Assembly: GCA_022340545.1 (NCBI GenBank)
Contig: JAJDNV010000023.1
Coordinates: 1 to 43,633 of the forward strand
DNA: 43,633 nt
Source of the DNA: Acidobacteriota bacterium
Lineage (GTDB): Bacteria > Acidobacteriota > Vicinamibacteria > Fen-336
Reading direction: 5' to 3'
Below the pieces are notes generated by a model. That model saw nothing but the letters and a program-made list of their open reading frames with translations, was not told the DNA's origin and did not search any database. Each line of letters begins with the position of its first letter. The stretch's first letter is position 1. Shown here piece after piece: positions 8,434 to 15,500 of the stretch. A program made the position numbers and the translations under genes.

Positions 8434-9768
8434 CTACTCGACGTAGCCCAGCGACTCGAGCCGCTCGCGCAGCTCCGGCGAGATCGGTGCGGCCACCGCC
8501 CCGATCGACGGGCCCTCGGTGATCAGCTCGAGCTTGATCAAGCGGAGCTTCTCGGAGGTGCCCGGGAACTCTTCGGCCACGTCTTTGGTCTCTCCGGGGT
8601 CACGCGACAGGTCGAACAGGGAACGGCGGATCCGCTTCCATCCCGGACTTCGAATCGACGACCCACCCTCCTCGAGAACGCTCACTGCGTACGGGGCGGG
8701 AGCCGGCCCCCCGGCCGCGTAGAGGGTCAAGTCTGCACCTTCGAAGACGGTGGGTCGTGGCCGGTCCAGGGCGCCGAGCATCGTCGGCGCCACATCGAGC
8801 AGACGCACCTGGTCCGACAGCGTCTGCCCGGCGTGCCAGGAGTCCCGGTACTTGATCAGCAGAGGCACACGCAGGAGCTCGTCGTAGAGGGTGTGGCCGT
8901 GCCACCCGACCATCCCGTGCTCTCCGAACTCCTCCCCGTGGTCCGAGGTGAAGATGATTAGGGACTGCTCGTAGAGGTCGAGCCGGCGGAGCCCCTCGAC
9001 CAACGCGCCGAAGGCGGCGTCCACCGAGCGGATCTCGGCCTCATACGTGCTCTCGATGTGGCGCAGGTCTTCCGGAGTGATGGTGGACCGCTTCGTGTTT
9101 ATGGCGTTCAGGAGCTCGATCGAGATCTCCGATGGAAGGGGACCTTCGTAGTCGGCCTCCACCGCCGCGAGGTTCTCCGGAGACGGGGTGTACGGGTGGT
9201 GGTTTTCGTAGGTGTGCACGAACAGGAAGAACGGGTTCTGCCCGACCTGCTCGAGCCATGAGAGCGCCCTTGCGACGGTGGGCCGGAACTCGTCTCTGAA
9301 CGGCTCTCCCGGCCGATGACCGGGTGTCTCCCAGACGTCGAAGCCTTGACCAACGCCGAAGACGGCATCGAGCTGGCCGCCGCCGTGGAAGGCGGCGGTC
9401 TTGAATCCTTCGGCCCGCAGGACCTCGGCGACGGTCAGGTGGTCGGGGGCGAGGGACCGTCTCCGCTTGATGGAGGCCCCGTGGTGTTGAGGAAGGAGGG
9501 ATGTGAAGAGCGAGGCGTGGGACGACAGCGTGGACGGGGCCTGGGCGATCGTGAGCTCGAAGAGCACGGCTTCTTCGCGGAAGGCATCGATGTTGGGGGT
9601 GAACGAGGGTTCTCTTCCGTAGCAGCCGAGGCGGTCGGCGCGGAGGGTGTCGATCGAAACCAGGATGACGTTCTCGGCCGGGGCGGGCGCCTCTGCCCGG
9701 GGGCCCGGTCCGCAGGCCGCGACGGTGGCCGCCATCATCAACGGAACCCTCCCGATCCCTGCGGTCAT
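8434..9768 (-). CDS. Sulfatase-superfamily lipoprotein with Thr at the nucleophile position
   Basis: A 444-residue alkaline-phosphatase-superfamily enzyme. The N-terminus (MTAGIGRVPLMMAATVAAC) ends in a lipobox with Cys19, so the protein is probably membrane-anchored. Metal-site residues are clear: VILVSIDTLRADRLGCYG (Asp40), FTSDHGEEFGEHGMVGWHGHTLYDE with the late Asp-His pair. Where formylglycine sulfatases carry C/S-x-P-x-R, this protein has APSTLSSHASLFTS, placing Thr80 and His84 at the Cys and Arg positions. Thr is the nucleophile in phosphoethanolamine transferases and related phosphatases, so a phospho-substrate is possible. The tail RERLESLGYVE is frequent in such paralogues. The start at 9768 gives a proper lipoprotein signal; a stronger ribosome site (GGGAGG) precedes an internal ATG at 9738, but that start would leave only eight residues before the lipobox Cys. 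The aldo-keto reductase lies 76 bp upstream. Confidence 0.8.
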   Translation of the reverse strand: MTAGIGRVPLMMAATVAACGPGPRAEAPAPAENVILVSIDTLRADRLGCYGREPSFTPNIDAFREEAVLFELTIAQAPSTLSSHASLFTSLLPQHHGASIKRRRSLAPDHLTVAEVLRAEGFKTAAFHGGGQLDAVFGVGQGFDVWETPGHRPGEPFRDEFRPTVARALSWLEQVGQNPFFLFVHTYENHHPYTPSPENLAAVEADYEGPLPSEISIELLNAINTKRSTITPEDLRHIESTYEAEIRSVDAAFGALVEGLRRLDLYEQSLIIFTSDHGEEFGEHGMVGWHGHTLYDELLRVPLLIKYRDSWHAGQTLSDQVRLLDVAPTMLGALDRPRPTVFEGADLTLYAAGGPAPAPYAVSVLEEGGSSIRSPGWKRIRRSLFDLSRDPGETKDVAEEFPGTSEKLRLIKLELITEGPSIGAVAAPISPELRERLESLGYVE

Positions 9769-9844
9769 CCGTCCATCATACGGTGTCGCGTACCCGCTCT
9801 GCAGACGAGCAGGCCGGCGGCTGCTGGCCTGGGCGGCAGCAGGT

Positions 9845-10837
9845 TCACGCCTTCAGTACGGCGTCGATCTGCTGGAGCTCTTCGGCCGAGAGCTCAGGGG
9901 CCTTCAGGGAGTCGAGGTTCTGGTCGAGCTGGGCGACGCTGCTCGCGCCGACGAGGGCCGAGGTGACCACGGGCCGGCGCAGGACCCAGCGCAGCGCCAT
10001 CTGAGCGAGGCTCTGTCCGCGGGCCTTGGCGATCTCGTTCAGCTTCCGGGCCTTCTCAACGACCTCCCCCGTCACCTGCTCGGCACGCAGGAAGCCGTGG
10101 GGTTTGGCGGCGCGCGAGCCGTCCGGGATGCCGTTGAGGTACTTGTCGGTCAGGAGACCCTGGGCCAGCGGCGAGAACGCGATGGCGCCGATCCCCTCGC
10201 GCTCGAGCACGTCGGCGAGCCCCTCCTCGATCCAGCGAACGAACATGGAGTACTTCGGCTGGTGGATGAGGCACGGCGTCCCGAGGCTCCGCAAGATGGC
10301 CGCGGCCTCGGTGGTGGCTTCGGCAGGGTAGTTGGAGATCCCCGCGTAGAGGGCCTTTCCCTGTCGGACGGCCTGGGCGAGGGCCCCCATCGTCTCCTCG
10401 AGGGGGGTGTCGGGGTCGGGGCGGTGCGAGTAGAAGATGTCCACGTAGTCGAGACGCATGCGGAGCAGACTCTGATCGAGGCTCGCGAGCAGGTACTTGC
10501 GCGAGCCGAAGTTCCCGTACGGGCCCGGCCACATGTCGTACCCCGCCTTGGTGGAGACCACCAGCTCGTCCCGATAGGGGCGCAGATCGAGGTCCAGGAT
10601 GCGACCGAAGGCCTCCTCGGCCGAGCCCGGAGGAGGGCCGTAGTTGTTGGCGAGATCGATGTGGGTGACGCCGCGGTCGAAGGCGCGGCGCACGATGGCG
10701 CGGCCGTTCTCGAAGACGTCCACCCCCCCGAAGTTGTGCCAGAGGCCCAGGGAGACGGGAGGCAGCCGCAGCCCGCTGCGGCCGCAGCGGCGGTAGGTCA
10801 TCGCCTCGTAGCGATCAGGGGCCGGCGTGTAGTCCAT
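9845..10837 (-). CDS. gpr: Aldo-keto reductase, YghZ/L-glyceraldehyde-3-phosphate reductase type
   Basis: A 330-residue NADPH-dependent aldo-keto reductase (AKR14-like). Long stretches are almost identical to E. coli YghZ: LSLGLWHNFG-type start, HIDLANNYGPPPGSAEE, STKAGYDMWPGPYG, SRKYLLASLDQSLLRM, YVDIFYSHR and FSPLAQGLLTDKYLNGIP. The catalytic set Asp-Tyr-Lys-His lies in DLANNYG, STKAGYD and IFYSHR. The C-terminal VGASSVAQLDQNLDSL binds the NADP phosphate. YghZ reduces L-glyceraldehyde 3-phosphate and methylglyoxal, a detoxification role in the cytoplasm. I placed the start at the ATG giving MDYTPAPDRYEAMTYRRCG, which lines up with the YghZ N-terminus; longer frames overlap the HNH gene. It lies 46 bp after the HNH gene on the same strand. 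Confidence 0.9.
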   Translation of the reverse strand: MDYTPAPDRYEAMTYRRCGRSGLRLPPVSLGLWHNFGGVDVFENGRAIVRRAFDRGVTHIDLANNYGPPPGSAEEAFGRILDLDLRPYRDELVVSTKAGYDMWPGPYGNFGSRKYLLASLDQSLLRMRLDYVDIFYSHRPDPDTPLEETMGALAQAVRQGKALYAGISNYPAEATTEAAAILRSLGTPCLIHQPKYSMFVRWIEEGLADVLEREGIGAIAFSPLAQGLLTDKYLNGIPDGSRAAKPHGFLRAEQVTGEVVEKARKLNEIAKARGQSLAQMALRWVLRRPVVTSALVGASSVAQLDQNLDSLKAPELSAEELQQIDAVLKA

Positions 10838-10883
10838 GTCGTCTCGCCTCAGGGGTGTGGGGGTGGCGCCACTCCGACCGCCG

Positions 10884-11201
10884 TCACTTCTTCTCGGAGT
10901 AGTAGTGGCCCAGCAGCTTCCGGCTGTGCTCGTCCTCGTGACAGTACGCGCAGAGGTTCTCCCAGTTGGAGCCGTCGGGGGGGTTGTTGTCGTGGTTGCC
11001 GTCCTTGTGATGGACGGTGAGGAGGTGTCGGTTCGTGTGGTCGAAGCTCCGGGCGCAGCGGGCACACACCATACCGTGGATCGCGAGCGAGCGGTCCCGG
11101 TAGTTGCTCGACGCCATCCGCTTCTGACGGATCTCCTGGATCAGATCGTCGACGGGCACGTCGTTCTTCGGCCGGGTGGGGCCTCTCCTCCCCCGTCGCA
11201 T
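10884..11201 (-). CDS. YajD-type HNH endonuclease-fold protein
   Basis: A 105-residue basic protein. The core MVCARCARSFDHTNRHLLTVHHKDGNHDNNPPDGSNWENLCAYCHEDEH carries two CxxC zinc knuckles (CARC and CAYC), the HHKDGN catalytic His-His and a late N-x-L-C-x-x-C-H, as in the YajD family of HNH proteins. Family proteins are small stand-alone HNH nucleases of unknown cellular role; they are not linked to an intron or intein here. The N-terminal 30 residues are Arg/Lys-rich. The gene is followed closely by the aldo-keto reductase, and no partner methylase or toxin-like gene is adjacent. Function is inferred from the motif only. Confidence 0.8.
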   Translation of the reverse strand: MRRGRRGPTRPKNDVPVDDLIQEIRQKRMASSNYRDRSLAIHGMVCARCARSFDHTNRHLLTVHHKDGNHDNNPPDGSNWENLCAYCHEDEHSRKLLGHYYSEKK

Positions 11202-11342
11202 ATCTGCCTCCTGGCGCGACCCAGTCTACGCCGTTTCCTCCCGCGAGTCGGCCTTGCCCTTCCGGGCCGACACCCGGTCGGGAATCACGGAGCAGCGCTT
11301 CGGCCCGGCGTCTGCTCCCTCTCTACCCATGCCGGTGACGGA

Positions 11343-11543
11343 TCAACGCGGATCTTCGGGAAAGAAGATCTTCTCGACGGGCATGGCGAAGATTCGGCCG
11401 AGCCGGAAGGCCAGAGGCAGACTCGGATCGTATTTGCCGGTCTCGATCGCGTTGATCGCCTGGCGGGACACTCCCGCCTGGCGGGCAAGATCCTCTTGCG
11501 TCCAGTCGCGCTCGGCCCTCAGCACCTTGAGACGATTCCGCAC
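11343..11543 (-). CDS. Small XRE-family transcriptional regulator
   Basis: A 66-residue protein made almost only of a helix-turn-helix domain of the Cro/CI (XRE) type: RLKVLRAERDWTQEDLARQ, then AGVSRQAINAIETGKYDPS (helix-turn-helix), ending in VEKIFFPEDPR. It belongs to the very short YozG-like group, which usually sits beside a small membrane protein. The GTG at 11543 is preferred because GGAG lies 9 nt upstream and the conserved (M)RNRLKVLR begins there; longer frames run into the upstream gene. The spacing to the membrane protein stop is 20 bp, so the two form an operon. It probably represses this operon by binding the palindrome at 12003-12034. Confidence 0.85.
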   Translation of the reverse strand: MRNRLKVLRAERDWTQEDLARQAGVSRQAINAIETGKYDPSLPLAFRLGRIFAMPVEKIFFPEDPR

Positions 11544-11563
11544 GATACTTCGCTCCAGGCCCG

Positions 11564-11968
11564 TCAGCGGTAGCGCCACCAGGCGATCACGATCCCCATC
11601 AGGTACGCGACGATCATCACCGCCGGCAGGTCGCGGGGATCCATCCCCAGCGGGACGCCCTCGCCGGCGAAGAAGCTGACCCCGAACGCCGCGACGAGAG
11701 ACACCGGGAACGCGATCGACAACGCGAGCTCTTGTCGTTGCCGCTGGAACTCGTCGAGCGTCCGGGACAACCGCACGTAACCGGCCACCCACAGGCCGAA
11801 CGCCGCGACGAGAAGCCCCGTCACGAGCAGGCGCCACGGATCGCCGGGAGAGAGGTTTTCGCGAAGCGCGATGTGCACACACCAGAGCCCCGCAGTGGTC
11901 AACCCGCCCACCATCGCCGGCGCCATCGCTCGGAGCCCTTTGCTGGCCCCTGTTGTTGAAGAATTCAT
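11564..11968 (-). CDS. Small four-helix membrane protein
   Basis: A 134-residue protein with four predicted transmembrane helices: AMAPAMVGGLTTAGLWCVHIAL, LLVTGLLVAAFGLWVAGYV, LSIAFPVSLVAAFGVSFFA and VMIVAYLMGIVIAWW. A charged loop after helix 2 (SRTLDEFQRQRQELA) probably faces the cytoplasm. I do not recognise a named family, but such proteins are often paired with short XRE regulators. The ATG follows AGGAGGT with a 6-nt spacer, one of the best ribosome sites in the window. It is the first gene after a well-formed promoter overlapped by a palindrome, and the regulator follows 20 bp after its stop codon. Function unknown. Confidence 0.75.
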   Translation of the reverse strand: MNSSTTGASKGLRAMAPAMVGGLTTAGLWCVHIALRENLSPGDPWRLLVTGLLVAAFGLWVAGYVRLSRTLDEFQRQRQELALSIAFPVSLVAAFGVSFFAGEGVPLGMDPRDLPAVMIVAYLMGIVIAWWRYR

Positions 11969-12002
11969 CTCAGGACCTCCTGTTGGTCAGACAAGCTTTA
12001 CG

Positions 12003-12036
12003 GACAAAATGTAATGTATACATTACTTTTTGTCAA
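12003..12036 (-). promoter_or_regulatory. Promoter with embedded 32-bp palindromic operator for the membrane protein/XRE pair
   Basis: On the minus strand TTGACA (12036-12031) and TACATT (12013-12008) are separated by exactly 17 nt. An inverted repeat covers 12003-12034: its arms match at 15 of 16 positions and the central 16 bp (GTAATGTATACATTAC, 12011-12026) are perfect. A dimeric repressor bound here would cover both promoter elements. The first gene starts about 35 nt after the -10. The local AT content is far above the surroundings. The natural ligand is the XRE protein encoded in this operon; this is inference. Confidence 0.8.
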
Positions 12037-12101
12037 GTGCAGTTGATTCCCGGTCCCGCGAATCCTCGGGAACTTGGGCCTGGTCAGCGGGATCCGAGGC
12101 T

Positions 12102-12902
12102 TCACCCGCTCGAGTTGTAGAGGAGCCGCTCGGCGCTCTCGAGGGTGCAGACGACGTAGCCCCGCCGCTGGGCCAGCTCGCGCTCCCGGGCTCCGTTGTA
12201 GCCCCAGCTGGAGAGGGCGCAGCGGACACCGAGCGACGCGACGGCGTCGAGGTGGTTCACCTTGTCGTCGACGAACGTGATCTCCGGGAACGGGATCCCC
12301 AGCTCGCCCTGCAGATGTCGCAGGTGAGCGGCTTTGGTACGACCCGTCTCCTTGTCCATCAGGCGCTCGTCCGGAAAGAGGTCGCCGAGTCCGTGCTCCT
12401 CGAGGAGCAGCCGGACGGAATGCCGGTCCCTGGCGGTGGCAATGGCCAGCGCTGCGTCCGACGAGCGACGCCGGAGGAGCGTCACCACCTCGGGATAGGG
12501 GCCCTGGAGGGCGCGCCAGCGCTGCGGGTGCTCCTGCTGGAACCGGGTCCGCACCTCGTAGAACCGCACGTGGAAGGACTCCAGGAACCCGGTCGACACC
12601 CTGGCGCGCTCGTCGTCGTAGCGCTCCTGGTCGTCGACCCGCACGCCGCGCTCCAGGATGGAGAGCATCACCGCGTAGTCCTCGGCGCGGTTGCCGAGGG
12701 GCATCAGCTCGAGGAAGCTCCGATAGACAGGGTCAGCGAGGATCTCCTCCCGGGAGGCCCTGAAGCCGCCGCCCGGCGCGGGCAGCCGGCCACGGCCGGG
12801 TCGGGCCGGCCCGAGTTCCGCATACGTCCTGCGGGCGACCAGGTAGGCCTCGGGCGCGCTGTTGAAGATGACGCCGTCGAAGTCGAGCACCAGTGCGCGC
12901 AT
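12102..12902 (-). CDS. HAD-superfamily hydrolase
   Basis: A 266-residue protein. Motif I is LVLDFDGVIFNSAPEA (Asp7 nucleophile, Asp9 acid/base), motif II lies in ALAIATARD, motif III is the Lys in KAAHLRHL, and motif IV is EITFVDDKVNHLDA. A helical cap of about 110 residues (roughly 30-130) sits between motifs I and II, as in class C1 HAD phosphatases such as phosphoglycolate phosphatase-like proteins. The Thr-Ala-Arg-Asp of motif II (ATARDRHS) matches a subgroup in which the Ser/Thr is followed by Arg. Substrate is unknown. Its start ATG lies about 110 bp upstream of the divergent TauE gene. It is separated from the membrane protein/XRE pair by the palindromic promoter. Confidence 0.8.
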   Translation of the reverse strand: MRALVLDFDGVIFNSAPEAYLVARRTYAELGPARPGRGRLPAPGGGFRASREEILADPVYRSFLELMPLGNRAEDYAVMLSILERGVRVDDQERYDDERARVSTGFLESFHVRFYEVRTRFQQEHPQRWRALQGPYPEVVTLLRRRSSDAALAIATARDRHSVRLLLEEHGLGDLFPDERLMDKETGRTKAAHLRHLQGELGIPFPEITFVDDKVNHLDAVASLGVRCALSSWGYNGARERELAQRRGYVVCTLESAERLLYNSSG

Positions 12903-13015
12903 GACGGAACGGAGTGTACCTGCTCGACGACGTCCCCGCGCTACCGGGCCCCGCGGTCTATTGCCGGCCGGATCTCGCCCGTCGTAGGATCCTGGTGTCC
13001 TGGGAGGAGCTCCGG

Positions 13016-13816
13016 ATGCTGGAGGCAGTCCTGCTGTTCGCCGGAGGGGTCCTTGCCGGGAGCGTCGGCGGCCTGCTCGGGATCGGCGGCGGCATCATCC
13101 TGATGCCCCTCCTGCGTTTTCCCGTCGGGCTCTCGCCTGCCTACGCGGCGGGGACGTGTGTCCTGGCGGTGGCCTTCACGTCGCTGGGCGGGAGCTATCG
13201 GCACTACCGTCTCGGGCACGTGGGGCTCAGACCTCTCGTGTCCGTCATCACCGCCGGGGCCCTGGCAACGATCGTCTTTTCGGTGGCCTTCCAGTACCTG
13301 GCGACGCGCGAGCGCTGGCTCGATCTCGGCCTGGGGCTGGTGTTCTCGCTGGTCTCTCTGCGGATGATCATCGAGGTCCTCTGGAAGAAGACGTCGGGGC
13401 CCTCCACCGGCAACGCGGACTCCCGGGCCGGGCCCGGGCTCGGGGGCACGACCTTCCAGAAGGCCGTCATCGGGGCCACGGGCGGGATGCTGCCGGGATT
13501 GCTGGGGATCGGCACCGGGGTCATCCTCGTCCCCAGCTTCGCCTACGCTCTCGGCGCGCCGATCAAGGTGGCGGTGGGTTCGTCCCTCGCCTGCTTCAGC
13601 GTCAACGCGCTGATCAGTGCCTCCGCCAAGCTGGCCCAGGGTTTCGTCCGGCTCGACATCGCCCTGCCCGTCTGTCTTGGGACCCTGGTGGGCGCCAACT
13701 GGGGTGCGACCCTGAACAAGCGGTTCCCGTCGGCGCTGATCAGGCTCCTCTTCGGGGTCGTCTTCCTCTACGTTTCGTTGAAGTTCATCCTGACGTCCTT
13801 CGAGGTGCGGATATGA
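13016..13816 (+). CDS. TauE/SafE-family permease
   Basis: A 266-residue integral membrane protein with about eight helices in two homologous halves. Each half opens with the Gly-rich family signature: GVLAGSVGGLLGIGGGIILMPLL and ATGGMLPGLLGIGTGVILVPSF. The family (PF01925) exports or imports small sulfonates, sulfite, sulfoacetate or other organic anions; some members sit with metal or sulfur genes. The ATG at 13016 is preceded by GGGAGGAG with good spacing; upstream in-frame codons are not membrane-like and are dropped. A promoter candidate is TTGCCG (12961-12966) with TAGGAT (12985-12990), 18-nt spacer. The stop codon overlaps the start of the DUF364 gene (ATGA), which points to translational coupling and a joint function. 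Confidence 0.85.
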   Translation: MLEAVLLFAGGVLAGSVGGLLGIGGGIILMPLLRFPVGLSPAYAAGTCVLAVAFTSLGGSYRHYRLGHVGLRPLVSVITAGALATIVFSVAFQYLATRERWLDLGLGLVFSLVSLRMIIEVLWKKTSGPSTGNADSRAGPGLGGTTFQKAVIGATGGMLPGLLGIGTGVILVPSFAYALGAPIKVAVGSSLACFSVNALISASAKLAQGFVRLDIALPVCLGTLVGANWGATLNKRFPSALIRLLFGVVFLYVSLKFILTSFEVRI

Positions 13817-14607
13817 GCAAGGGACAACCAGAGCCGGCTCTCGAGAGGACCCGGGCGCCGTTCGCGCGGATCATCGAGGACCACGGGCTGCGGGGTGTCG
13901 AGGTCTCGGTGCTGGCCAGGCCGCTCACCCCGGAGGAGGCCATCGGGCAGCCGGGCCGCCGGGACTTTCCCATCATCGTCGGCAAGGAGCGCGTTCTGGA
14001 GGCCCGGGTGCTCGAGGCCCGTGGCCAGGCCTTTACCGACTCCGCACGGGAGTTCGTGGGGCTCCTGGACGCGGTGCTGCGTCTGGATCTCGCGACGAAT
14101 CAGAGCCGTGCCATCTACGTCGCCACCCTCAACGCGGTCCTCGCCCAGGTCGGGATCGTGAAGGCCACCGTGCACTGTCGGGACGACGACCCCGAGGCCT
14201 GCGGCCTGGAGATCGCGTCGGGTCTGCGCGAGAGGCATGGCCGGGTCCACGTCGGGCTCATCGGGTTCAACCCGGCTATCGCCGAGAGCCTGGTGACCGC
14301 CTTCGGCGCCGATCACGTCCTGGTGTCGGACCTCTACGCCGACAACGTGGGCCGGAGCCACTTTGGCGTCGAGATCTGGGACGGGAGGGAAGGGACCGGG
14401 GATCTGCTCGACGCCGCGGACGTGGTGCTGCTCACGGGAACGACACTGGTCAACGGGACGTTCGACTCGATCTGGCACGGCGCCCGGACCCGAGGCAAAC
14501 GCTGTCTGGTCTACGGAATGACGGCCGCCGGTGTGAGCGAACTCCTGGGTTTCGAGAGAATCTGCCCTCGCAGTCGAGAGGGGAAGTTGCGCCGGGACCC
14601 GGCCTGA
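13813..14607 (+). CDS. DUF364 (putative heavy-metal chelation) protein, first copy
   Basis: A 264-residue cytoplasmic protein. The N-terminal 130 residues resemble DUF4213, the enolase-N-like domain that precedes DUF364 (FPIIVGKERVLEARVLEARGQAFTD, then TNQSRAIYVATLNAVLAQ). The C-terminal half is a Rossmann-like DUF364 domain: VHVGLIGFNPAIAESLV, HVLVSDLYADNVG, DLLDAADVVLLTGTTLVNGTFD and KRCLVYGMTAAGVSELLGFERICP. The family name rests on a weak fold link to metal-chelating proteins; no enzyme activity is established to my knowledge. The start codon overlaps the TauE stop by 4 nt (ATGA). The motif GTTLVN is shared with the next gene. The N-terminal half is richer in conserved charged residues than the second copy, and there is a Cys in VHCRDDD. 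Confidence 0.75.
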   Translation: MSKGQPEPALERTRAPFARIIEDHGLRGVEVSVLARPLTPEEAIGQPGRRDFPIIVGKERVLEARVLEARGQAFTDSAREFVGLLDAVLRLDLATNQSRAIYVATLNAVLAQVGIVKATVHCRDDDPEACGLEIASGLRERHGRVHVGLIGFNPAIAESLVTAFGADHVLVSDLYADNVGRSHFGVEIWDGREGTGDLLDAADVVLLTGTTLVNGTFDSIWHGARTRGKRCLVYGMTAAGVSELLGFERICPRSREGKLRRDPA

Positions 14608-14696
14608 CGCGACGGGCCAGGCGGGGCGCCGGTGGCGGTGCCCGCCACGAAGAGGATTGGGGCGGCCGCGGGCTCCGGCGGTTCACCCGAAAGGCC

Positions 14697-15476
14697 ATGG
14701 TGATGACCACGATCGACCGACTGCTCGCGAGCATCCCTGCCGACGCGCCGGCGCGGCACGTCGTCGTCGGCGTCTTCTGGACCGCGGTCGTCCTCGACGG
14801 AGATCCCCCTCGCTGCGGGCTGGCCTCGAGTCTCACCGAGCCTCACCACCACTCGTCCGGTGAGCCACCGATCAGGCGGGCCGGAAACCTTCTCGAACAG
14901 AGCGGGAGGGAGCTGGCGGAGAACCTCCGCTCCTCCAGCCGACTCGAGGCGGGCGTCGGGATGGCCGCCTTCAACGCGCTCCTGGACGTCGAGGAGAGCC
15001 AATGTCGAGAGGCGAACGCAGAATCGCTCATCCTTCAGGAGGGCTCGGGGCGCCGCGTGGCCATTGTGGGGCATTTCCCGTTCGTCGAGCGGGTTCGCCG
15101 ACACGTGGAGGAGTGCTGGGTCCTCGAGCTCCGTCCCCTCCCGGGCGACGAGCCGGCGGACCGTGCCGCTGAGCTCATCCCCCGAGCCGATGTCGTGGCC
15201 TTGAGCGGAACCACCCTCGTCAATCACACGTTCGAGACCCTGATCGGGCTCTGCCGACCCGATGCCTTCGTCGTCCTCGTCGGGGCCAGCGCGCCGCTCA
15301 GCCCGGTGCTCTTCGGGTGCGGCGTCGACGCGATCTGCGGGACGCGGGTCGTCGCCGTGAACGACGCCATCCGGGCGGTGAGCCAGGGAGCGACGTTTCG
15401 ACAGATACCGGGCCGTCGCCCGTTGAGCATGCTCAGAGAGCCGCGCCGCTCCTCGGGCGCGCGCAGGAGACCCTGA
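14697..15476 (+). CDS. DUF364/DUF4213 protein, second copy
   Basis: A 259-residue paralogue of the preceding protein. The N-terminal part has HHHSSGEPP, a His cluster (three consecutive His near residue 51) that could bind metal, and VGMAAFNALLDVEE, the DUF4213 hallmark. The C-terminal DUF364 domain has RRVAIVGHFPFVERVR, ADVVALSGTTLVNHTFE, LVGASAPLSPVLFGCGVDAICGTRVV and AIRAVSQGATFRQI, the most typical DUF364 sequence of the pair. Start choice between ATG 14697 and ATG 14703 is uncertain; both follow a weak AAAGG. It begins 89 bp after copy one and is the last gene of the TauE-DUF364-DUF364 set. The next gene is convergent. A role in metal or metallo-ligand handling is suggested by family name and context only. 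Confidence 0.8.
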   Translation: MVMTTIDRLLASIPADAPARHVVVGVFWTAVVLDGDPPRCGLASSLTEPHHHSSGEPPIRRAGNLLEQSGRELAENLRSSSRLEAGVGMAAFNALLDVEESQCREANAESLILQEGSGRRVAIVGHFPFVERVRRHVEECWVLELRPLPGDEPADRAAELIPRADVVALSGTTLVNHTFETLIGLCRPDAFVVLVGASAPLSPVLFGCGVDAICGTRVVAVNDAIRAVSQGATFRQIPGRRPLSMLREPRRSSGARRRP

Positions 15477-15500
15477 AGGTGCCGCGATCGGAGAAGGCCA

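Noticed and set aside
10884-11201. HNH protein as homing endonuclease or restriction enzyme
   Set aside because: No intron, intein or methylase is beside it and it matches the small stand-alone YajD type.
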